Assembly: GCA_963277665.1 (NCBI GenBank)
Contig: OY728153.1
Coordinates: 277,424,250-277,488,249, forward strand
DNA length: 64,000 nucleotides
Direction of reading: 5' to 3'
Origin: Viscum album
Taxonomy: Eukaryota; Streptophyta; Magnoliopsida; Santalales; Viscaceae
Numbering within the stretch: the first letter of the stretch is position 1; each line of letters opens with the position of its first letter. This document shows, piece by piece, positions 47,201-60,130 of the stretch. The position numbers and the translations under genes were made by a program. Under the pieces are notes generated by a model. That model was not told the origin of the DNA and did not search any database. It was given only the letters and a program-made list of their open reading frames with translations.

Positions 47201-50200
47201 GGTTTTTTGTTATCCTTACATTATTAATTCCATATCTTCTAAGACTAGAAATGTTGTGATTTAGATAAGGGAAACAGAAGGAGGAATATGCATATAGTAG
47301 GAATATGTTGATTTAATTAGACATAAATGTTCCCATAGACTCAGAAGACTAAATTTGGGGAAATCCAATCATAAAATTTATAGTATCCTCAATTAGATAC
47401 CTATTAACATTCACTGATATATTCATCATCACTGAAGGTTGCAGCAACAGAAGAACCCTATGCTAGAGGGTATTCAAACTCAACTATTATACCATATACC
47501 TGTTTATAAATTCAGACCTATAATATGAAAAACGCATTTATGGTGTTCCCAAAGAGTATGTAGTATAGGATATCATTACAATTTCATATTTAATATTGCA
47601 TCTTGTGACATATTTATATAGAATGAAATGGGAAAATTATTCTCCAAAGTATATATTAAGAAACTTGTAACCTGGTTTTACTTTAGATAATATTACCTAT
47701 TATTTATTTATTTATATAAAATCCAAGGTAATTTCCCATGATGGTGATATTTGATCACATTCTGATAATTATTTATACATAAAGAGACCTATTTTTTGGT
47801 TCCACATGAATCAAAAGTGGACAAGGGTCAAGGGAATACAAGAAAGTATCTATCTATACTCTAGTTAGAACTTGTAAAAGAGTAAGAGTGGGGTGAGAGA
47901 GTGGGAGAGACTATTGTTTGTCCCACTATATAGATTACTCCAGTGGTGAGCTATCTCAATGAATTCTTGTATCCCTCAAGATATATTAGGGAGATGAGGG
48001 TTTAGACTAGTTCATCCTATACATTATCTTTTAAAATTACAAAAAACTATAATTAAAGGTGTTACATGTCGATATAGTATTCCAGTCACTTCCACAATGA
48101 AATTAAAATTGCGACACACTCATTATCCTGCTTATTGCATTTGGAGAGGTTAGTAAAACTCATCCTGTGAATAGTGGAGTTTAATTGGAATTGGAATTGT
48201 TGGTGGATATGCTCTTAAATTGTTACCAATCCTGGTAGAAGTTGACTATAGATGAAAAAAAGGAACTCCACTGATGGCAGAACTAATTCATCAAAACCTA
48301 GCCAACACATACTACTTTGGAGTTCCCTATATCATATAACATAGAGAGACAATGTGGAAAAGGTGAATCTTTGAGTCTCATGTTTCATTAATAAAGATAA
48401 ATATCTAGTTCCAAAATATGATGGTGGAGAAGTGTGGTCCAAATATATTGGATATGTATTATTCTCCATCCAAAATTAGTCTCGTTATGTTTCAATGGAT
48501 TTAAGGTGAATAGTAAGAGCATTGATCACATCAGTATAAGGAATTATGTACATGTATCCTACCTAATTGGTAGATTTATATTAAAAAAGAGTTTATACGA
48601 TCCATAGGTGTTAAATAATACTAATTCATTGAATAAGGGTGAGTGGGAAACACTAGACTATGTCTCAGTTGAGTAGTGACACCAACATCGATTCTGGTCA
48701 GATAGAAGGAAATAAGTTATTTATCCTTGGATGATCGAACAAGGATGATCTATTTTCAGTGATATTCAGAGGAAATAATGATATCATATCATACATCTAT
48801 ATTATCCTAAAATTTCCAACTAAGTAATTTTACACTACTTGTGTCATAATCATGAAGCTCTTGAAGAAGTGAATTAATTATTACATTTGGTTCGATTACC
48901 TATGTGGTCTTGGATGGACTAGTTTTTTCATGTTTTTTACCCTTATCAAGGTGGTGATAGATACATGGGAGTGTCTTTATAAGAAATCCATTTCCCAAAT
49001 AATATCTTTTAAATTATGTAAGTACACAAGTTAGAAGGTTTTCCAAATGACACATATCATGTCAAGGAAATTACTATTCCTCCTATTCCTTACCAATAAC
49101 CTCATAATCATACTCATATAATGGATTGAAATTTATTAAATTCCCCAAATAAGTTGAGAACAACCACCATTGATGGGAAAAAAATCTTTAAGGACCTATT
49201 TCTATCATAGAAGGGGACTGAAATAAATGTCATGATACTTCCCTAAAACTCAAATATATAAATAGGGATGCGTCTCTTGCACAATAAAATTGTTCATTAT
49301 GATTCTTCCAATATAGGTCCGAAAAAAATATAGATTAACCGATATTAATCGAGATGATGATCCACTCGGAGCATAGGGATGTTATCCTTTTGGCCCTACT
49401 GATGGAGGGAATGGTGATTGTTGCTTCCCTAGAAGGTGATTTGATAGTCCTGAAGATGGTTTAGCATAACCCCAAGATTTTTTCAGAGGTATATTACATG
49501 ATTTTGATCAATAATATCCTGGATTAGAAAATTAAAGGTTATAAAAGGCCAAAACACAACTAGTAACTGGTCGATAACTAGGATTTCCAACAAGAATTTC
49601 TACTCATGTTCTTTATTAAGAGGTTAATCAAGCACTTGGTCACCCCAAATCACATATGACACAAACTAATAATCTAGAAGAATAATTTATAAATATCTAT
49701 TCTACCATTGGGTTTCATACAGAATAGTTATAAAATGATCCATTATTTATTATAATTGGAAAGTTTTCTTAGATATGGCTCAATTTTATTGAATATTCCC
49801 AAATAGGATAGCTCATATGAAACCTTTATAGGATAAGGAGTTAATCGAGTTCCAATAAATCAATCATATTTCCTTCTTCATTATATGTTTCTATACCTAA
49901 CCCAAATGTCTCAACTATCATTATGGTAGTTATGTAGATAAAATTTTCAAAATGTGGTTGTGATAGATATATTGTAATCCCCTGAAAGTATGATATAAAA
50001 TCATCCAGATGTATATAATTTCAGAGGGATTTTAGAACCTGGTAGACCTTATAATTAGGGGATTCACACTCAACTAATGGGTGTGTGTTCTTAGTAGTGG
50101 TGGTGGGGTCATAACCATATCTCTAGAATTATTAGTCGTTCCAAACTACAAGATATCAAAGGAAAATTAATTTTTGGTTCCCCAATATTTCCTCTATTAC

Positions 50201-51869
50201 TTATAAAAAATTTCCTTCACTATGATCATTTGGGATTATTGTGTATTTATTCAACATAAATTATGGTTGGAACCATGGGAAGGGCCTATTTATTTTTAGG
50301 TATCCCCCCTACCATGGGGAAGACATTATTGGTGTTACGTTTTATTAGAAATGGGAGGACCTCCATGTCTTTTGTTTTTTTAATCTGGGGAATTTCAATG
50401 ATAGAGATCCTCATCATGGGTAGAACATCCATGATGGTTTTCTATGGTTCAAATGGCTAGGAGATTTAACCTATCATTACCAGTGGTTGGATGGGGTCTT
50501 GATCCCAACGTGATAAACAATTATCCGTACATTATGGTGATCATGATAGAGGATACATCAACGATGGTATGGAAAACAATATATATGGACATTATGTTAA
50601 ATCATGCATGATTGGATTCCTACACATATTATAGTTTCTAAGAATTCATGACTAGTGTTTGTTATGTTGGGATTATATCAACCTTCTGTTCTACCAATCG
50701 AGAAGTCTTGCATTTGTAGCTACATTAGGTATTAGGATCCCACATTTGTGACTCTTGTGTTGTAGCTGGGACATCAATAGAATACACATCCCTTACCTAT
50801 ATTGAATACGGGGTATAGGAATTCCAAAATCTATGGAGAGACGCTAAAAATGGTTGGTAGTAGAAACTATTGGTAATTCCCCGCAACATGTTCATTTAAG
50901 ATAGATTTAGTGTGGCGATTCAACCTCAATGTCTTTATAATCCATCACCCAACTATAGATGAATACTTTCTACTTAAATAAATGGATGAAGGATGTAATT
51001 ACACTTTTATGGATGAACTTCAATGAAGAGATGAGGTGAGTGTTCTCTAGATCCATGGGAGAGTCATCGTTTTGACTAAGGAATCAGTATACATAATTAG
51101 TATGTGGTTGGACCACTATTCCAGATGATTGTTGGTAGTGGGTGGGGTAACTTGTTGAGAATCTCTAGTTTTCGATGAAGAATTGGAATATGTAGAGAAA
51201 AATTATAATTTATGTATGATGAAAGAAATTCTTAAACACTCTAAACATTAGTCACCCCATCCTAGGTGAAGGAGAAGGTATTCATGTGAACAATGTCTAG
51301 TACTAGAGATACGAAACAATTATCATGTAGTCAGTGTTATAGGAGAAGAGTTTTTTGTTTGGTTCATCATTATATTTTTTAATTCTTCTATTGGGGAACA
51401 CATTCATGTAGAATCATATTCCTCATATTGTTTGTGATCTTCTTGCACAAAATTTTCACTTTCCAAGGGTAATGGGCCATAACTATTGGGTTTGATGATT
51501 TCAGATCCTAAATTGGATTATAATGATGGGATATCACCTTTTCCACCCATGAATTCCTAAATGGAGTTCATAAAATATACTAGGTATACCATTCATATTT
51601 AAGACAAGTTAAGTAGTCTAATTCCCAAAGATACCTTCTAGTGGACACTAGTTAATTACCACCCTAACTCTAATGAAAGGGTGGAGACCTATAGTTGTAA
51701 TTGACTACTATATTAGTCATGTTATCCATATATAAATATATTTATCATTAGGGGTTCTGAGGTAAAAATACACTCATGAAATAATTTTTATTATGTAAAA
51801 ACCCAATACATATCATGAAAAGCATCTTGAAATTTACTAAGAATTCTTATAGAATCCTAGGATGGTTGG
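47201..51869. other. Gene-free or unreadable region, expected to include Tat gag and 5' parts
   Basis: I recognise no domain on either strand. By position it should include gag, the leader and perhaps the 5' LTR of the Tat remnant, but no zinc knuckle, Gag core or LTR pair was seen. The plus-strand frame at 50263-50460 lies in a relatively GC-richer patch (50260-50460) and is probably a shadow of decayed minus-strand coding. Confidence 0.35.
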
Positions 51870-52240
51870 TTAAGTCATCATGTACTCATCACACAAGTTG
51901 GAACACTGTTTTTATTATGCATCCAACTCTCACCATCCATGGTATCCTATTCTCATCATATAATTATAATTTGGATTTTCACTTAGAAAATATCATTCTC
52001 ATCACACAATGTACTAATATTAGACTCGTCACCTTAGTGGAGAGTAATGATATCCCATTCTTGTCATATAGGAATATTATAGTTGTCACATATAGTATTT
52101 AATTATCTTCACATGAGAAAAAATAATAGGCACATCACCTATAAAGAGGGAGAATAGATAATATTCTCATCATGTAGTCTTCTTAGTCTCATCAGATAAG
52201 CTTCTAGAGTCTCATCACCAAGTGATGAGTTTCTTATACA
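51870..52240. repeat. Decayed tandem array of CTCATCA boxes with 106-bp higher order
   Basis: The box CTCATCA(C) or close variants recurs at 51885, 51927, 51952, 51998, 52025, 52060, 52082, 52107, 52131, 52166, 52188 and 52211, mostly 22-35 bases apart. The spacing pattern 35, 22, 25, 24 (from 52025) is followed by 35, 22, 23, so 52025-52130 and 52131-52236 form two 106-bp units that also align between the boxes. The preceding segment (about 51925-52024) aligns as a third, slightly shorter unit. The plus-strand 95-codon frame 51815-52102 reads through it and is a by-product. Confidence 0.7.
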
Positions 52241-52371
52241 TCAAGTGGGGTCACACAAGTTTAAATACATGTGAAGGTGGTCCTACATATGAACATCACA
52301 TATGGTTTTATAAGATGTATAAAGATGAATGGGATGCACTAATGTTTTTTGTCTAGTGTTTGTGATGCTTC

Positions 52372-52605
52372 TCATATCTAGTAATCACATATTAGGCATG
52401 ACATAAGTTAGCATGCTTTGGGGATACTCATATATTTGGATTCCACAAGGGAGGGTTTCGGATAATCTTATCATATATGGGTTTATTCATATTTGGATTC
52501 CAGCTTGGGTAGTCCTTAAACACTCATCACATATGGGTTAATCACATATTTAAAGTCCAGTGGGGATGTTTCCAATATATTCGTATCATATAATTGTTCG
52601 AGAAA
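52372..52605. repeat. 57-bp tandem repeat
   Basis: The anchor TTTGGATTCCA occurs at 52435 and 52492 and as TTTAAAGTCCA at 52549, exactly 57 bases apart each time. Each unit also has a TCATATATGGG / TCACATATGGG box and a TATTCATA / AATCACATA box. A degenerate unit precedes (52372-52430) and a partial one follows (52578-52605). The TCATCACATA core resembles the CTCATCA box of the array just upstream, so both may share an origin. Confidence 0.75.
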
Positions 52606-55359
52606 TTAGTTAACATATTATTGAGACACTAAATTCTATTGGGACCTATATTTTTTGTGTTGGATAATTCAATATAATCAATTATTATGATAAGGAATTA
52701 GGGATACCTCATTCTTAAAGGGAGAAAGAATTATATTGATGTTATGATTGAACCACAGAGAGTGGATGAACATATCCTATTAGATTATTGGAATCATGAA
52801 TCGGGTAATTTAAGAGTATAGTTTAATTTCATGTAAAAGGACTATATTGATCTATTTAACATCATGCAGTTAGTATAATTGTGTTTCTAGAGTGGTGAAA
52901 ATATGGTATTGAGTAAAGCTTATCCATTGAATCTTCTTGAATTATGGGGGTATTATCTAATTCTCATCATGTGAGGAAACCTATTTCTTTTTCATATTGT
53001 ATACTAGGCTAGTAAAATATGGAATATTATGCTCATCTTAGATGGTAGGGAAATTTTTTATTTCCTTATGCCGAGGATGTTGTAATTTATATTAAAGTCA
53101 TATGACTAGGATCCTATATTATGCAGTTTAATGTCGCGCATCTCAAATTTATTGTGTGGGATTATACATTGATATACCTATTCTGAGATGGGATAGGTAG
53201 AGATAAGAAAACATGGGTCTTTTATGTTTCCATGGATGGTTATTATTGGTAGTATATCTCAAAAATGGTACCCATCCCATGCTTTTCGTTAAGGGCTAGA
53301 GCATAGGGGTATATGATCTATGTTGTGATTATGAATTTTTCACATGTAACCTGGATTGAGTTGATAAAGGTCCATTGAATGCTCAACCTTCATGGAACTA
53401 TGTTTGGTGAAAATATAAACAAAATGGAAGTACCTTATGATATTTTTAGAAAATATATATGTTTCATAATTGTTGGAGTAATGTGAGACCGTGGTCTCGA
53501 GCTTAAGTGTTTGGTTTGAATTCATATAGAATGGGTTTTTTAATATTTAGGCTCATGAGGCCTGTGGATATATAAAAAATATTCCTTTATTACAAAATAT
53601 ATTCTTAATAGAAATGAGTTTCACAAAATTAATCTCACTCATATGATGATATGTTCAAGTCCTTATGTGAGAATATACATGAAATCTCCTCACACACATG
53701 AATCAGTGGGGTCTTCTAGTTCATTATTATTGGAGCTTAAAGATTAAAGATATACATCTAAAATCCTAATGGTTGAATCTATAAAATATAGATTGTTGAT
53801 AGTTCATTTATAGGAATTGGATTCAAATAGGCATTAATTTTTTAGATCATCATTGTCTTTATGAAAGTATCAGTTTCATGATGATTCAATATTGGTTAAT
53901 GAAACATTGGAAATTTTCAATATCAATCCCATTTAGTAGTATTTTGGACTATTCAACCAGAATGTATACTAATTGGATATTGTTTTCATTCTATTCAATC
54001 ATTGATACACTTTTTTATATCAAAATTCCATGTGAATGATAATTGATAAAGCTAATAACTGGATCTGTACAAATTTCTAAGAATGATATGCACACTATTG
54101 AATCATAACATTCCATGTGAAGATGTTTTATATAATAGAGTCCATGGTTCCCACCAATACCTCTATAAATTCTTTTGGGTATTTAAATTCAATATTTTAG
54201 AAGATATTTTGTGATACATTAAATGTTTAATTCCTTATGTTATCATTCTTCAATAGTGTGTTAGAGAAGATGCATCAAGACATGGATCAATACACTATGT
54301 CAAATGATATCCATAATCATAACCAGAATAATGTAGGGAATTATAGGTGAATAATATCTAATGAACTATTTACATGATAAATTGTATAATATTCATAAAA
54401 TTGAACTCAAAATAAAAATATCATTGTCTATTTTACGCATTTATTATTTTTTGGGATTCAACCTACCCATAGAATTAGGTCTATACCTCGTTTTTACATC
54501 ACATTCATAGTGAATATTCAATTTTATTATCAATTTTCATATTAATAATATAAATAATATTCTCATAGATATTCTTACACGAATTCTCTACGAGGATAAG
54601 TATGTGAATCATGAACATCCTTATATTTTTATACTTAACAAGAGGAAATAAAATTTAAAAATAACAAATAATAACTTTGTGTTTAACACATCTTATCATA
54701 GCCCAACAAAAGTAAGTAGGGTCAAATAGATAAATAATTATTAGTATGGGTTTTTTTATTATTAATAGAATACCCATTAGAAAAATATTTTTTCCTTAGT
54801 AAAAAATGATTTGATGTTTTAGGTGTATTGGTTATCAAATATAATCTATCTTCTTTTATAAATTATTTATTTGATATAAATTGTGGAAATAATATTTGTT
54901 TCCAAATACATTCATCAAGTATACTTTAGAATGTTTCTAGGGTTGTGGTAGATATATGAGCTTGCATTGAAAAATAATAGATGTAATGTATATTAAATAC
55001 ATTCATCTTACATTTTTTTCTTGATCGATTTTAGTATTAATGTATTGTAATTATGTTCCCATTGTAACAAAAAACATTTTATTTTTATCTAGTTCAAATA
55101 TAGATAGATTTATTTTAAAATTTTGAAAAAAATAGATTATAGTTTTATAAATATTGAATATGTTAAGGGTTAGAAAATTTGAAAAATGGTCTTTTCCTAC
55201 AATAATACAAAAATCAAGTGTTGGAATTCGATAATAAATCATGTTTTGATTACTCATATCAAAATTAGTTGTGAAATCACTATCTTGGTCATTTTTAAAG
55301 TGATTTTGAAAATTTTATAAAATGATTTAAATTTATATTCATTTGAATTGAAACCCCAT
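52606..55359. other. Gene-free region upstream of copia integrase
   Basis: This should include the 5' LTR, gag and protease of the copia element if they survive. I recognise neither a zinc knuckle nor a DTG-type protease block. A helical-looking stretch SVLEKMHQDMDQYTMSND (about 54258-54311, plus strand) could be Gag but is not diagnostic. No segment clearly matches the sequence after the copia polypurine tract. Confidence 0.35.
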
Positions 55360-55800
55360 GATATATGGCACAGTTGTTTGTAAGGAAAAATGAAAAAATA
55401 TCCATTAAATGTACTTGGTTAATAGGATATAAGGATTCTAGAATTAGTTTATACAAATATTTATAGATGTTTTATTGTTGATTATAGAGGAGGATACTTT
55501 TACATCATAAATTCTATTAATGATTATAGTATATATTTATATTTCTACAAAATTATGTATAAGTCCAATTCCATTGATAAATTTAAGGAGTAAATAATTA
55601 ATTAGATAATGATCCTTATAAGAAGATAAATATTATCTTCTCATAGTGTGTCAGGGATTATCCAAACCATGAGTTCATTAATAATCATTGTGAATTTGGG
55701 ATACTATATCAACAAACAATTATTTTTAAACCATATTGTAATGGTGTCATGATAGAAGTAACCCCAAGATGTTGGACATGGTGAGATCAATATTAGGTCA
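55360..55800 (+). pseudogene. Ty1/copia integrase, partial and decayed
   Basis: In one plus-strand frame DIWHSCL (55360-55380) matches the pre-integrase block, and RGGYFYIINSINDYSIYLYF (55486-55545) matches the start of the copia integrase core. It continues DKFKE (about 55576). In another frame, FGILYQQTIIFKPYCNGVM (55690-55755) corresponds to the region around the third catalytic residue, and LDMVRSILG follows near 55770. Integrase here precedes RT, which distinguishes copia from gypsy order. Stops and frame changes throughout. Confidence 0.75.
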
Positions 55801-56539
55801 TAAAATTATTCACTTGACCTTTTCTAGATAATAATTAAAAATTGAAACACACATACTAAGTCAAGATCAATCCAAATTGGAAAATACTATTCCATATGAT
55901 AATTGGTGGTGGAATAAGCCCATTGTGTTATGTATATGAGTATGATTATGATTATTGTTTAAGTCTCTCTTTAGAAAAAATCATTCACCATGAATATCTT
56001 TGTGTATATTAATATTTTATACTACAATTACTAAATAATATTATATATATAATGACTCAGAAATAAATATAATGGTTATTAGACCTATAAAAATTAATTG
56101 TGTGAGAAAACCTCTAAAAATATAGTGTAGGATGGATATACTTTGATAATGTCTGAACTTAAGATACATAAGAGTGGGTAACAGAACGAATTACACATAT
56201 CCTAGTGGAATATGTTACTTTAGAAAAACAAGTACTACATAGGAGAACCAAATATTCTAGATCAACAATGAGATATATTTTCCAAGTTATACATGATATT
56301 GACACTTAATTAGTTGATAATAATTAACTTATATCCTATAAATTAGTATTAAACAACTATTATGATTCATGTTGTTAATAAGTTTGAATAATGAAATGGA
56401 TTACACATACCAAAACCTAATATAGGTTTTAATAGAAACTCTTATTGAAATAAATCCAACTGGTTATGAATGTATATTGAAGAAGAATAAATATAAGGAT
56501 ATTAAATTTATTACCCAAAAAGAAATATCTTTTACTTAA
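55801..56539 (+). other. Copia integrase-RT linker, unreadable
   Basis: Lies between recognisable integrase and RT on the same strand and has about the expected length for the C-terminal integrase part and linker. No clear motifs remain. Confidence 0.45.
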
Positions 56540-57140
56540 GAGTTTGGGGGGAAGACAATGCATAGACAATGGAAAAAACGTTTTATTAATATATATAATA
56601 AAATCCATTAGGTTTCAATGTAACATTTTGAATATAAAAGATTAAGATATTTTTAAAATTTAGATATTAACAACATACCTTAATGAGAACCTTATGGAAT
56701 ATGTCAATATAACATAAGAATAAGGGTCAGTTACTGCAAATAATGGTGAGATACCCATGTTTTGAATATCAATTTGTTACAATTAATAATCATTTGTGAT
56801 CATGAATCATAATTATTTATGTATAAATAAGGGAATTTGGTTTCCTAAAGAATAAATGTGAGACATATTTCTTTAAAAGGCTTAGTGGAAGTGTGTTTTT
56901 TTTCCTAGTATTATATGTTAATGACATTTTACTAATGGGGAATGAGATCCCACTATTATTGTTTTTTAAGTAATGGTTAAAAAATCACTTCTCCAGGAAT
57001 GAATTAGTTGAAGAAGCCTTCATTATAGGGATAGAGATTATTCCTCATTGATAAAAGAGGATGGTTTAATTAACTCAATGTTAAATCATTGATAAGGTAT
57101 TTAAGATATTTAGAATGGATGAATCAAACATTAGATTATT
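56540..57140 (+). pseudogene. Ty1/copia reverse transcriptase, decayed
   Basis: Plus-strand blocks: a TTYLNENLMEYVNIT stretch (about 56670-56715), which corresponds to the conserved TAFLNG-type region; FFLVLYVNDILLMGNE (56896-56945); and the following LKNHFSRNELVEEAFIIGIE (about 56976-57035). The catalytic motif is YVND (56914-56925): the first Asp of the pair is Asn, a single G-to-A change. Next KRMV.LTQC (about 57054) and the start of the tether SNIRLFLISHSIQHPTKN (about 57126 onward). The order integrase-RT-RNase H and the motif text identify Ty1/copia. Confidence 0.88.
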
Positions 57141-57897
57141 TCTAATTTCACATAGTATACAACACCCTACAAAAAATATCGCTATGATACAACATGAGAC
57201 TGTAAGGAGGATAATGTTTATTTATTGATATGTGATATGATCAATGATGTATTCCATTATTTTTACAGTGAATTATGTTTCCCATTCCTTTATAATAATA
57301 TATTGATATGAATCATACCTTGAAGGCCACAAAAGAAAATTTGTAAAGAATATCAAAAATTTCATGTGAGAAAAGGATATAATACTTGTGTAAAAAGGGG
57401 ATAGTTATCATATCATTTAAGGATAAATATATAATAGTTTCCAAAAATATCTAAATGATATAAAAATGTAGTTAAGATATGTGGTCTACATTAATAGAGG
57501 TCTTGTAATCTAGAATATTTTAAAGTATCATGTGGTCACTAATTCTATAATAGAGTATGATTATATACTAACATCTGATGCATATAAATAACTAGTTTTG
57601 ATAAAAAAAAATATCTCAGAGATGTATGTGTATTCTAGTAGTACAAATTCTATAAAACTATTTTGGGATATCATAATAATGGTGACACTATTCAAGGATC
57701 CATTTTCATGTCACTGGATGTAACATGTACTTAAAAAGTCTCATGTATTTAGTGTTTTTTGTATAGGGGTTAGGTCATAGTAAGAGTAGTTTATATAGAG
57801 TAGAACATGTTAGTTTAATTAACTAAATCCATATATCAATAAATTCATGAATATAATATGAGATCTAGTAGACTAAATATTATTAGTAGTCAGATTT
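57141..57897 (+). pseudogene. Ty1/copia RNase H and C-terminus, decayed
   Basis: Plus-strand frames read IMFIY-type text and SMMYSIIFTVNYVSHSF (about 57240-57290), then a broken segment. TNSIIEYDYILTSDAYK (57538-57588) corresponds to the conserved TEAEY block of copia RNase H, with the second acidic residue still present (Y-D-Y). Then LIKKNISEM and the C-terminal HVLKKSHVF (about 57728-57755). A natural end lies just before the polypurine tract at 57898. Confidence 0.8.
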
Positions 57898-57912
57898 AGT
57901 GTAAGTGGGTGC
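57898..57912 (+). other. Copia polypurine tract
   Basis: AGTGTAAGTGGGTGC follows the RNase H end. An AGTGxAAGTGGGAG-type tract is the usual plus-strand primer just before a copia 3' LTR. Confidence 0.6.
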
Positions 57913-58440
57913 ATATTTGAGATGGTTTCATAGGAAAAACTATCTTTCTACTTTTTATTACATTTCAATTAAAATATACAAATATTTAAAAATATCTTAT
58001 CACTTGATGAGTTTTTGTATTCAAACCATTAATTTGATAGTTCTCTCAAATTCTTTTTCTACTAGAATGGTTTTAACATTTCCCATTTATAAATAAATTC
58101 ATGATGTTCTATGGAAGTATTATTTTTTATATGTTCTATTATCAAGATAAATTCTATCTAATGGGTTCTAAATTAGGGTTTTATCATTATAATTGGATAT
58201 TTTTAAGTAAGAGAAGCTTATTCCCAATAAAAATTTCACATGGTAATGTATTAGAGAATATGTTTTGAAGAAAACTCACTAATAATAATTAAACATGTTA
58301 TGTGTGTTTTTGGATATTCATATCTATGGATGTATGTATTTTTACTTAGAAAAGAGATCATTATTAATTTATATCACATATTAGATCAATTCATGGGTTC
58401 ATTGAGAATATCCTAATAAATAGAATAATCGGTCATGGTG
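57913..58440 (+). mobile_element. Possible copia 3' LTR
   Basis: AT-rich, non-coding sequence directly after the polypurine tract and before the LINE-like frame, hence the expected place of the 3' LTR. No matching 5' copy was found at 52600-55300, so this is inferred from position only. Confidence 0.35.
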
Positions 58441-58720
58441 ATTTAGTTTTAGGGTGGCTACGACCTTCACAAGGTATATATCGCGTAGACCTACATTGGA
58501 CTTGACTACATTGGTATTAAGTGAAGATGATGATGTTTTCTAAGCCCTAGTGGGTGTTGAGTAAAAATATAGTTGAAAAAATGTGGTGTTGGAGGCTAAG
58601 AATGATTGATCTTGTAGATTGGTGAGGGTTTATGTAACTATGGTATGACTGGATGAAGTGGATTGTGGAATCTCGATGTTGTCTACTACCCTCAATCGGT
58701 GACAGCCTACAGTTGTAGAG
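58441..58720. other. Spacer before the LINE-type ORF1
   Basis: No domain recognised. It is less AT-rich than its flanks and includes two of the few CG sites in the area (near 58481). It may be the 5' leader of the LINE. Confidence 0.35.
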
Positions 58721-60130
58721 ATGAATGGATTTGTAGAGATGGTGACCAATGAAAAGGATGTTAGAAGATATATGGGGAAGGAAGATTTGTTTATCCCCTT
58801 GGATAAAATTCTCGGAACTATAGTGGTTAAGGCCACTGTTACCCACCCTTTGGATAATGTGGAGATAAGACCTCCATCTAGTAAATTCACAGTAGTAGAA
58901 ACTCTAGTAGTGTCCTTGCAGGAGTTGGAATTGATTCCAATCAAAATTATTTCACATTTTTCACGATGGTGTTATTGATAGAATCATTATAAAGGGTAAA
59001 ACTACCAGTTTTGTTTCCAAAAGGGAGTATATCCTTAACATATTTAATATTTATAAGCACTCAATTTCTTCCAGACTTTTTCAACCTATTAGAGGAGAAA
59101 TTTGGATGATAAACGATTTTTTTCAAAATTTGACCTCTATATAGGGGATTTCAGATTGAAGATATATAACTTTGGGATGTTTATTTTTCAACATAATTGT
59201 TTCATAAAAGGGTGTCAAGAGAATACCTTGGGTATTAGATAAATTGAATTAAATCAATGTATTATTTTGTTTCAAGAATTTTATTTCTGTTTCAATACAT
59301 TCTCTATAAAAATTACTATGGATCATATTTGGATCAATTTTTTTGGATATCCCTAGATCCTATAGCATCCTAAGATCCTTTTCGAAATTATATCTCATAT
59401 GTGTATTCCAATTAAAATGTATATGACCATCGAGGCTTCCAAATTTTGATATCATGCTTGTGTCCTGGTGGAATTTGATCTATGTTGTTTCCTGATTCAT
59501 AATATAGTGTTGTCTTCCTTGGATGCTAATATCTCGGTAAAGGTATAATATGAGATATTACCTGACATGTGTCTTCACTATCAATTTAACATTCATGTCA
59601 ATGATAAATGCTATAAAAATGTAGTAGGAAATTTTTTTTCATTAGAACTTCATTAAGATACTTTCTATTGGAAGAAGATGAGGAGGAAAATAACGCAGAA
59701 TAAAGTTATTTTTGTTGGAGGAAGGAAATCCCATACATATTGAGATAATTATTATATGAGTGTTAATGTTAAACAAGCGGTGGAAGATTCTCCTTCGGAA
59801 ATTACACAAATGCCTCAAGTGGATAATGACATTGAACAAATTTTTATGGTGCACTAAACAGAGGAATGTAGGACTGCTTTGATTGGATCTGGGATAGAGA
59901 TGGACCTAACATTGATGAAAACTATCGTGTGAATTCATGAGATAAGATTTACCTGAAATAATGAGTGATTTTGGAAAAGGATTATACAACATTTGATCCT
60001 GGGATCGAGGGGAAACCAATTTCAATAGATAGTTCAAATAATTCAACTTTTCAGGAGGAAAATATTATATTAAAGGAAATGAAAGGTGTTCAAGGAATGT
60101 GGGATGGTGTAGAGGATGTATCCCCAAAAA
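58721..60130 (+). pseudogene. LINE-type ORF1 remnant (DUF4283 plus zinc knuckle)
   Basis: An open N-terminal stretch (58721-58978, 85 codons) has FIPLDKILGTIVVKATVTHP and PPSSKFTVVETLVVSLQELE. After frame changes come VYILNIFNIYKHSISSRLFQ-like text (about 59030-59085), a broken DUF4283 region, and LVEFDLCCFLIHNIVL (about 59465-59512). A knuckle follows: PDMCLHYQFNIHVNDKC, where Cys-X2-Tyr-X4-His-X4-Cys stands at 59570-59611. In this position the plant LINE ORF1 family has a second Cys, so Tyr is probably a Cys-to-Tyr loss. The protein would bind LINE RNA. Endonuclease and RT (ORF2) should follow but are not seen. A co-opted DUF4283 host protein is the alternative. Confidence 0.65.

Noticed and set aside
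50263..50460. 65-codon plus-strand frame with glycine and methionine richness
   Set aside because: No start context or family resemblance; it lies where decayed minus-strand Tat coding is expected.
51815..52102. 95-codon plus-strand frame as a repeat protein
   Set aside because: Its repeats follow the DNA-level 106-bp and shorter box structure, and box spacings are not multiples of three.
51870..52605. CRISPR array
   Set aside because: Repeat units are degenerate, spacers are not unique sequences of constant length, the two periods differ, and the window is plant-like with no cas genes.
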